Part shown: piece by piece, positions 1-5,093 of the stretch | How positions within the stretch are numbered: the stretch's first letter is position 1 | Layout of the letters: every line of letters begins with the position of its first letter | Assembly (NCBI GenBank): GCA_905182935.1 | Contig: CAJJDL010000316.1 | Location: 1 to 5,093 of the forward strand | DNA length: 5,093 nt | From: an uncultured Nitrospinaceae bacterium | GTDB lineage: Bacteria > Nitrospinota > Nitrospinia > Nitrospinales > VA-1 | Reading direction: 5' to 3' | Translations under genes and position numbers: made by a program | Notes under the pieces: generated by a model | Told to the model about the DNA's origin: nothing | What the model saw: the letters and a program-made list of their open reading frames with translations, nothing else | Database searches by the model: none

Positions 1-163
1 GCGCGACCTTACTCTTAACAGTACTTAATGTTATGATTTCATTGTTAACCTTAGCAACAACTCTATCAACTATTGATCCAAATACGGGTACAGCAAGAAC
101 CAAAGCTTGAATAATTGCAGCTAAAAAAAAGATTGTTTTATAGATTGATTTTAGAGGTAACAT
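1..163 (-). CDS. surA: SurA-like periplasmic chaperone / peptidyl-prolyl isomerase, N-terminal fragment (runs off the left edge)
   Basis: Reading the minus strand from ATG at 163-161 gives 54 codons with no stop before the window ends. Residues 1-9 carry Lys5 and Lys9, residues 10-29 are hydrophobic (TIFFLAAIIQ, then ALVLAVPVFG), and a signal peptidase I site is plausible after Gly29 (Val at -3, Gly at -1). The mature part opens with VDRVVAKVNNEIITLSTV, the hallmark start of SurA-family N-terminal domains (compare the VDKVAAVVNN of E. coli SurA). SurA proteins escort outer-membrane proteins through the periplasm and usually carry one or two parvulin domains; those would lie outside this window and cannot be confirmed. 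The start is well fixed because an in-frame TAG lies at 172-170, only two codons upstream. No good Shine-Dalgarno is visible, and the start lies inside the end of the upstream PPIase gene (26-bp overlap), so translation is probably coupled. The family call is fairly secure, but surA versus another SurA_N-type PPIase is not settled from 54 residues. Confidence 0.8.
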   Translation of the reverse strand, partial: MLPLKSIYKTIFFLAAIIQALVLAVPVFGSIVDRVVAKVNNEIITLSTVKSKVA

Positions 164-1100
164 TATTAACTATTTTTATTTTTGATTTATCTTTCAACTT
201 CAGCAACCACCTATTAAATGATTTAGCCTGCTTATCCCTTAATAAATTGTTATATATTTTGTTTTTTGATTCGTTAAAATCCATCTGCCTAGCTGGTTTC
301 TTCTCAACAACGATAAAAACGTGGTACCCATAAGGGGTTTTTATTATCTCACTGACTTGATTGATTTTTAGATTAAAAATACTATCAAAATCTTCTGGCA
401 TTTGACCAGTAGAAAAATAACCAAGATCACCTCCAGTAACACCCCCAGGATCCAGGGAATAAATTTTGGCCAACTCAGAAAAATCATTTTTATTTAATTT
501 TATTTTTTTGTATAGCACCAGTGCCTCACCTTCTGTAGCAACCATGATATGTCGAGCCCGAATCTCTTGTTCTTTTTTAAATTCTTTTTGATGGTTATCA
601 TAATATTCAATTACAAGCTCATCGCTTATTTTTACCTCGCCAGCATGATTATTTCTAATCAACTTTCCGATTATTAGATTATTTTTAAACTTCGCCTCCC
701 ACTGCTTTGGGGCAATACCTCTAATTTCCATATTCTCATAAAACGAATTACTCTCATAACCACTCATTACCAAAAGCAAAGCCTCTTTATATTCTTTATG
801 AGAAACAGAAATATTCCTAGCAGCAGCCTCCATAATCAACAATCTATTACGAATAGTCCGATTTAAACCGTTTAGTTTTAACTGAAGCGTCTCCTCATAA
901 GAAAGGTCATTTTTATTTTTTATCCGGAACTGACTAATTAAAAATCGAATTTCTGTTCTAACTTCACTTGCAACGATGTCACTACCATTAACTACAGCAA
1001 CTAAAGTATTATCAGAAATTTCCTCAACCGTTCCATTACGTGAACAAGCAAACAATAAAAATAAAAAAAACATACTAGTAATAGTAAATAATTTATTCAT
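138..1100 (-). CDS. PpiC-type (parvulin) peptidyl-prolyl cis-trans isomerase lipoprotein
   Basis: This 320-residue protein is probably a lipid-anchored periplasmic foldase that catalyses isomerisation of X-Pro peptide bonds in exported proteins. Residues 1-18 form a short hydrophobic signal ending in LLFA before Cys19, an acceptable lipobox though Phe at -2 is not the commonest residue. Ser at +2 is not the Asp inner-membrane retention signal, so outer-membrane anchoring is possible. Residues about 33-175 form a SurA_N-like helical chaperone segment beginning NTLVAVVNGSDIVASEV. Residues about 180-268 are a clear parvulin domain: RARHIMV (His184), FSELAKIYSLDPGG (207-220), GGDLGYF (223-229), QMPEDF (233-238) and TPYGYHVF (255-262, His260). 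His184, Asp217, Met234, Phe238 and His260 fall where parvulin active-site residues are expected. The last 50 residues are basic and helical. PrsA and SurA relatives share this layout; a single PpiC domain and a lipobox favour a PrsA/PpiD-like lipoprotein over SurA itself. The gene starts 15 bp after mfd and overlaps the next gene by 26 bp. Confidence 0.92.
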   Translation of the reverse strand: MNKLFTITSMFFLFLLFACSRNGTVEEISDNTLVAVVNGSDIVASEVRTEIRFLISQFRIKNKNDLSYEETLQLKLNGLNRTIRNRLLIMEAAARNISVSHKEYKEALLLVMSGYESNSFYENMEIRGIAPKQWEAKFKNNLIIGKLIRNNHAGEVKISDELVIEYYDNHQKEFKKEQEIRARHIMVATEGEALVLYKKIKLNKNDFSELAKIYSLDPGGVTGGDLGYFSTGQMPEDFDSIFNLKINQVSEIIKTPYGYHVFIVVEKKPARQMDFNESKNKIYNNLLRDKQAKSFNRWLLKLKDKSKIKIVNNVTSKINL

Positions 1101-1115
1101 CTTAATTATGTATTA

Positions 1116-4100
1116 TTAAATTAAACCAATAATTTTCTTTAAATAATCATTTATTACCAACAAGTCATTGGCCCAGTTTTTTCGATTTAACTTAATTCCT
1201 AAACAGAACTCTGATAAAAAGCGCATCCTCTTATCCACTAACATGATAAGCTTCTCAGGAGATACTGGTGTCGATGAAACCATATTAATACGTGCTTCAT
1301 TTTCAACAATACACACTTTACTAATATGTAATTGCTTACAAAGAACTTTTACCTGTACCAATTCCATTAATTTATCAATTGGAGTTGAAAAAACACCATA
1401 GCGATCTATCAACTCATTTTTTATAGCCGAGCAATCATCCAATGTGTCTAACAGTTGTAGTCGTCGATAAACATCCAGCCTTTGATTTAAATCTGCAATG
1501 TAATCTTTCGGTATATAGCCCTTTATCTGTAAATTAATTTCTGGTTCAATAAAGTTATTTCCAACTTTCTCACCTTTTATATTTTTAACGGTATCTTCCA
1601 TTAATTTTGTGTAAAGATCAAACCCAATGGAAGCAATGTGCCCTGATTGATTATGCCCAAGCATATTCCCGATACCCCTAATTTCCATATCACGAGCTGC
1701 CAATTGAAACCCTGCCCCCAATTCGCTCAATTCTTCTATTGCAATAAGTCTTTCTTTTGCATCTGAATTAACTGCCAGAGCCCCCGGAATAAGAAGATAT
1801 GCATAGGCCTGGTGCTTATAGCGACCAACCCTACCTCTTAATTGATAAAGTTGTGCTAATCCAAACTGGTCTGCCCTATTTATAATTATTGTATTAGCTG
1901 AAGGAATATCGAGCCCAGACTCTATTATTGTTGTACAGAGAAGCACATCAATTTTTTTGGTAACAAATTTTCCCATTACTTCTTCTAATTGATGCTCAGG
2001 TAACTGGCCATGCCCAATTCCAATAGTTACCCCAGGAACAATTTTCTGAATCATCTCCTTAACAGAATTGATACTTTTAATTTTATTATGAACAAAATAT
2101 ATTTGCCCTCCACGATCAAGTTCTTTTAAAATAGCTTCACGAATAATTTTTTCATCAAATTTATGGATATATGTTTTAATAGCGCGTCGATCGACTGGCG
2201 GACTTTCAATAACACTTAAATCCCTAACACCCATCAATGAAAAGTGCAGAGTTCTTGGAATAGGAGTAGCTGTCAGAGTTAAGATATCAACTTTATTTCT
2301 AATTTTTTTCATTGCCTCTTTGTGTTTGACTCCAAAACGTTGCTCTTCATCAATAATAATTAATCCAAGTTGAGCAAAGTCGACATCCTTGGAAAGTAAT
2401 CGATGGGTTCCTATAATGATATCCACTGCTCCAGATTTAACATTTTTCAATATCTGTTTTTGCTCCCTTGGACTTTTAAACCGATTGACCATATCTATAT
2501 TTACTGCATAATTCTTAAATCGCTCACTGAATGTCAAAAGATGCTGTTGAGCTAAAACTGTGGTTGGCACCAAGACGGCAACTTGTTTTTTATCTAAAAC
2601 CACTTTAAAAGCTGCTCTCATTGCCACTTCTGTCTTCCCATAACCAACATCACCACAAATCAACCTATCCATCGTCTTACTACTCTCTAAGTCTTCCATA
2701 GTTTCATCTATGGCTTTTAATTGATCTTCTGTTTCTTCAAAACCAAAAGAATCAGAAAACTCCTGCATCAATATTGGGTTAGTAGAATAACTTGTTCCTA
2801 CAGCAACCTCTCGAGATGCATAAAGTTTTAATAGGTCTTCTGCCATCTCACGAATTGATTCTTTAATTTTACTTTTCTGTCGACGCCAACTAACACTACC
2901 TAATTTATTTAATATTGGTACGGCACTTCCCGAACCAATATATTTTTGAATGTAAGACAAACCATCCATCGGAATATAAAGTTTTTCGTCATCTGCATAG
3001 GAAATATTTAAAAACTCTCCACAGCCATCACCTATTTCCAATTCGCGTGTCCCCATATACCTACCTATTCCATAATCTACATGAACTAAATAATCACCAG
3101 GTTTTAAATCTTTAAATCCCCTTTGAAAAATTTGTGACTTCGATTTCCTTCGATAACGATATCTCTGAGTACGCCCAAATACTTCATGCTCTGCAACAAA
3201 CACAAGATTCAACTCAGAAGAATTAAATCCAGTACTAATATAACCTCTATCAACATCCAGACTTAAGTTATATTCATTAAGTAATTCATGAATTCGCTTT
3301 ACTTGGCCTTTTGTTGATGCGACTAAAATAACTTTGCGACTTTCTTTTTTCCATTTATTTATATTTTCAACTAAAACATTAAACTTTCCATTGAAATTTG
3401 GATTTTGTAAAAAGTCAAAACGAATAACATTCAAATCACTATCAATGTTTAACTTTTTTACGATAATTATATTCTTATTATCTAAGTATTTTTTAATCTC
3501 ACTTGAATCTAAATAAAACCGACTTACTGGAGTTGCTAAGTCACCTCTACCCTGAGTAACATTAAACCCCTCATTAACCGTTCTCTCAAAATTGATAATA
3601 CTAGAATTGATTTCACCTTCATCGTCTAATACAATTAATGTTTCTTTAGAAAGGTAATCAAATAAAGTTTCACGGCAACTATAAAAAAATGGCGCCAAAA
3701 TCTCCATGCCTGGAAAATTTTTCAGATGATGAATTTTATCATTTAATTCTTTTAATCTAGCTGGGTCAACATTATGTTCCTTAGCTAAGATTGCAATTTC
3801 ATCCAATCCATTACCTTTTTGAATCTCATTAGGAGACACTTCTCTCACAGGAAGAACCTCTACTCGATCAATAACATTTAATGACACCTGACTATTAACA
3901 TCAAATTCACGGAGTGATTCAATTGTATTATCATAAAACTCAATCCTAATTGGATTGTTTGATGCTGGAGGATACACATCCACAATATCCCCTCTAATAC
4001 TAACCTCACCACGATTTTGAACCATTGGAACACGAACAAATCCATTATCAAACAAACAAGTTTCCAAATATTCCCTTTCTAAAGATTCTCCCTTAGCAAA

Positions 4101-4550
4101 AGAAAAAACTTGATCACTTAAATCTATTTGAGGAATAACACATTGCATAAATGCATCTACTGGAACAACTAATAATGAAATTTTATTACTCTTAACTAAG
4201 TTAAGAACCTCCAACCTTTCTCCCATGATCCCCAATGAAGGAGAAAGACTTTCATAAGGCAAAATATCCCATGAAGGATAAAATCTTAAATTATTATCAA
4301 GACTATAGAATTTAAAAAAATACTTTAGGTCACCAATAAGCTTTTCACCAGTGGCTTGGTTGGAAGTCAAAACAACAATTGGATTACTACGACTCTTAAC
4401 CAAATGGGCAAGAAATAACGAAATAGATGAACCCTTTAGTCCTTCTACGTCAATCCTTGAAATATTTTTTTCAAGCTGGTGTATGACTTCCTTAACACCC
4501 TTTTCTAAAGGGAACGAAATGACTTCATCAGCTAATGGAGGACGGTTCAT
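1116..4550 (-). CDS. mfd: Transcription-repair coupling factor Mfd
   Basis: At 1144 residues this is full length (E. coli Mfd is 1148). Mfd is a cytoplasmic ATP-driven DNA translocase that pushes or releases RNA polymerase stalled at lesions and recruits UvrA for nucleotide excision repair. Residues about 15-340 are the UvrB-like module; its nucleotide fold is degenerate (EGLKGSS near 36-42, no Walker lysine), as usual in Mfd, followed by FYPSWDILPYESLSP (90-104). Domain 2, the UvrA contact face, has FVRV (Arg173) and SIRGDIVDVYPP (Arg186). Residues about 480-575 are the CarD-like RNA polymerase interaction domain (PGDYLVHVDYGIGRYMG, 484-500). The RecG-like motor shows Walker A GDVGYGKT (633-640), DEEQ (734-737), TATPIPRT (760-767), TTIIESGLDIP (873-883), QLRGRVGR (903-910) and the TRG region with RDMEIRGIGN (953-962) and HNQSG (966-970). 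The TRCF C-terminal domain spans about 1000-1100. No motif is missing. ATG at 4550 follows an AT-rich leader with no clear Shine-Dalgarno; an 11-bp gap separates it from the upstream ORF. Confidence 0.98.
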   Translation of the reverse strand: MNRPPLADEVISFPLEKGVKEVIHQLEKNISRIDVEGLKGSSISLFLAHLVKSRSNPIVVLTSNQATGEKLIGDLKYFFKFYSLDNNLRFYPSWDILPYESLSPSLGIMGERLEVLNLVKSNKISLLVVPVDAFMQCVIPQIDLSDQVFSFAKGESLEREYLETCLFDNGFVRVPMVQNRGEVSIRGDIVDVYPPASNNPIRIEFYDNTIESLREFDVNSQVSLNVIDRVEVLPVREVSPNEIQKGNGLDEIAILAKEHNVDPARLKELNDKIHHLKNFPGMEILAPFFYSCRETLFDYLSKETLIVLDDEGEINSSIINFERTVNEGFNVTQGRGDLATPVSRFYLDSSEIKKYLDNKNIIIVKKLNIDSDLNVIRFDFLQNPNFNGKFNVLVENINKWKKESRKVILVASTKGQVKRIHELLNEYNLSLDVDRGYISTGFNSSELNLVFVAEHEVFGRTQRYRYRRKSKSQIFQRGFKDLKPGDYLVHVDYGIGRYMGTRELEIGDGCGEFLNISYADDEKLYIPMDGLSYIQKYIGSGSAVPILNKLGSVSWRRQKSKIKESIREMAEDLLKLYASREVAVGTSYSTNPILMQEFSDSFGFEETEDQLKAIDETMEDLESSKTMDRLICGDVGYGKTEVAMRAAFKVVLDKKQVAVLVPTTVLAQQHLLTFSERFKNYAVNIDMVNRFKSPREQKQILKNVKSGAVDIIIGTHRLLSKDVDFAQLGLIIIDEEQRFGVKHKEAMKKIRNKVDILTLTATPIPRTLHFSLMGVRDLSVIESPPVDRRAIKTYIHKFDEKIIREAILKELDRGGQIYFVHNKIKSINSVKEMIQKIVPGVTIGIGHGQLPEHQLEEVMGKFVTKKIDVLLCTTIIESGLDIPSANTIIINRADQFGLAQLYQLRGRVGRYKHQAYAYLLIPGALAVNSDAKERLIAIEELSELGAGFQLAARDMEIRGIGNMLGHNQSGHIASIGFDLYTKLMEDTVKNIKGEKVGNNFIEPEINLQIKGYIPKDYIADLNQRLDVYRRLQLLDTLDDCSAIKNELIDRYGVFSTPIDKLMELVQVKVLCKQLHISKVCIVENEARINMVSSTPVSPEKLIMLVDKRMRFLSEFCLGIKLNRKNWANDLLVINDYLKKIIGLI

Positions 4551-4561
4551 AAAATTATCAA

Positions 4562-4936
4562 TCAGGAGGGGATTGGGCCATCAGACTTCTTAGTAACTAA
4601 TTTTTCCCATTTAGGTACACCTTTTGGCTTAAAATTAACACAAACAATAAAAGTTGGTCCTTGATAAAAATTCAACTTAAACCAACCTCCACCAAAGCGA
4701 TCGAATAAATATTTTTCAGGACAATTTCGAAACCCATCAACTTCTTCCTTGGTAAACCTAGCAATTTCATAAAATTGAATAGACACACCTTCATTTACAC
4801 CAACAAGCAAAATACTATTAGTCTGATTATAAATTTCTTCAAACCGCTGATCCATTTCACTTTTAGTAGGATCACATTTCAATTTTCGACGTAACTTAGG
4901 TTTGTAATAATCTCGAAATGCATTTTTAATCCACAA
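4562..4936 (-). CDS. Uncharacterised small basic protein, first gene of the mfd cluster
   Basis: I do not recognise this 124-residue protein. It has no signal peptide or membrane segment, so it is probably cytoplasmic. By hand count it has 22 Lys/Arg and 15 Asp/Glu, and is therefore basic, with a charged N-terminal stretch (KPKLRRKLK, 12-20) followed by a likely helix (SEMDQRFEEIYNQ, 26-38). The middle and end look like alternating strands: SILLVGVNEGVSI (41-53), then a glycine and aromatic-rich stretch FDRFGGGWFKLNFYQG (78-93), then TFIVCVNF (95-102). Cys21, Cys72 and Cys99 form no CxxC pair. The tail (KKSDGPIPS) is polar. The start is taken as TTG at 4936-4934, because AGGGGA lies nine bases upstream and no ATG or GTG start is available in frame before Met28; ATT at 4939-4937 is a less likely alternative. 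The next upstream in-frame stop is TAA. It ends 11 bp before mfd and shares the strand, so co-transcription is likely. An open frame of 124 codons in DNA this AT-rich, with a ribosome site, supports a real gene; function is unknown. Confidence 0.7.
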   Translation of the reverse strand: MWIKNAFRDYYKPKLRRKLKCDPTKSEMDQRFEEIYNQTNSILLVGVNEGVSIQFYEIARFTKEEVDGFRNCPEKYLFDRFGGGWFKLNFYQGPTFIVCVNFKPKGVPKWEKLVTKKSDGPIPS

Positions 4937-4945
4937 AATATTATT

Positions 4946-4951
4946 TCCCCT
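4946..4951 (-). promoter_or_regulatory. Shine-Dalgarno site that decides the TTG start of the leading small gene
   Basis: On the minus strand AGGGGA is followed by nine bases (AATAATATT) and then TTG TGG ATT. It is the only strong purine-rich ribosome site in front of any gene in the window; mfd, the PPIase gene and surA all have AT-rich leaders without one. Its spacing fits TTG at 4936 better than the internal Met28. Confidence 0.55.
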
Positions 4952-4983
4952 AAATAAATTATTTACTGCCGATTAATGATTTT

Positions 4984-5013
4984 ATGATACCAGACCAATA
5001 AAACTAATTACAA
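4984..5013 (-). promoter_or_regulatory. Candidate sigma70-type promoter with extended -10 for the mfd cluster
   Basis: On the minus strand TTGTAA (5013-5008, four of six matches to TTGACA) is followed by an 18-base spacer and TATCAT (4989-4984, five of six matches to TATAAT). The spacer ends in TGG, giving the TGn extended -10 form, which can compensate for a weak -35. Transcription would begin near 4977, leaving a leader of about 40 bases that contains the Shine-Dalgarno site. It lies in the only sizeable non-coding stretch upstream of the cluster. AT-rich DNA yields chance matches, so this remains a prediction. Confidence 0.4.
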
Positions 5014-5019
5014 ACTAAT
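5001..5019. repeat. 8-bp direct repeat spaced by one helical turn, around the -35 box
   Basis: AAACTAAT occurs at 5001-5008 and again at 5012-5019 on the plus strand, an 11-bp period. The second copy overlaps the proposed -35 hexamer (5008-5013), and the first abuts it. Repeats on the same DNA face can be operator half-sites, but short A/T-rich repeats arise easily by chance in DNA of this composition. Confidence 0.3.
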
Positions 5020-5093
5020 CAAGAGTTGCATTTAAGTACAACCAAAAAGGGGGCAATTTCTTTAAATATAAAATAATGCTATTGTGAATTTTA
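5014..5093. other. Non-coding stretch at the right edge, no gene recognised
   Basis: These 80 bases hold no open frame of note on either strand. The only striking element is AAAAAGGGGGC (5045-5053 and flanks), a purine tract in otherwise A/T-rich DNA. It has no second arm, so I see no terminator hairpin. The piece probably continues the spacer to the next gene beyond the window. Confidence 0.5.

Noticed and set aside
115..333. Plus-strand open frame of 72 codons, hydrophobic in character
   Set aside because: It lies antisense to the PPIase gene and the surA start, both of which have clear family motifs. It shows no ribosome site or recognisable domain.
1116..4550. Possibility that Mfd is a RecG or UvrB homologue, or is degraded
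   Set aside because: UvrB-like module, CarD-like polymerase-binding domain, RecG-like motor and TRCF C-terminal domain are all present in order, at the normal length, with intact motifs.
1168..4593. Several plus-strand open frames of 60-80 codons (1168-1401, 2915-3115, 3334-3516, 4351-4593)
   Set aside because: Almost all of this sequence lies opposite the intact, strongly conserved mfd frame. None has a recognisable domain, so they are shadows.
4564..4593. Plus-strand Shine-Dalgarno-like AGGAGGGG followed by TTG
   Set aside because: The TTG at 4573 meets a stop codon after six codons. The motif is simply the complement of the proline-rich end of the small leading gene.
5045..5055. A5-G5 tract as a possible terminator of a neighbouring gene
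   Set aside because: There is no second arm to form a hairpin, and the tract is not followed by a T-run on either strand in a terminator arrangement.
5076..5087. Plus-strand ATG near the right edge as the start of a divergent gene
   Set aside because: The frame reads ATG CTA TTG TGA and stops at once.

Overview
The window is a compact, one-directional block of bacterial housekeeping genes, all on the minus strand, so it reads from right to left. DNA is AT-rich: a hand count of two 60-base lines gave about 28% and 38% G+C. A lipoprotein signal, a SurA-type periplasmic foldase and a full-length Mfd point to a didermic (Gram-negative) bacterium. The Mfd helicase core (DEEQRFGVKHKE, then VDILTLTATPIPRTLHFSLMG) looks most like deltaproteobacterial-type Mfd proteins as I remember them. 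A low-GC marine lineage such as SAR324 would fit, but this placement is an inference and was not tested by any search.

Layout in transcription order. Bases 4937-5093 are non-coding and hold a plausible extended -10 promoter, an 8-bp direct repeat around its -35 box, and a Shine-Dalgarno sequence. Bases 4936-4562 encode a 124-residue protein I do not recognise, starting at TTG. After 11 bp comes mfd (4550-1116), the 1144-residue transcription-repair coupling factor, intact from end to end. After 15 bp comes a 320-residue lipoprotein with one parvulin (PpiC) domain (1100-138). Its last 26 bases overlap the start of a SurA-like foldase (163-1), which is cut by the window edge after its signal peptide and the first residues of its mature N-terminal domain.

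The tight spacing suggests one transcript. It would join DNA repair coupled to transcription (Mfd removes stalled RNA polymerase and recruits UvrA) with two envelope foldases (lipoprotein PPIase and SurA) that help outer-membrane and secreted proteins fold. The two functions have no obvious mechanistic link; the grouping looks like a conserved housekeeping neighbourhood rather than a new system.

I found no tRNA, rRNA, mobile element, CRISPR array or convincing terminator. No gap between genes exceeds 160 bp. The only unexplained gene is the small leading ORF.
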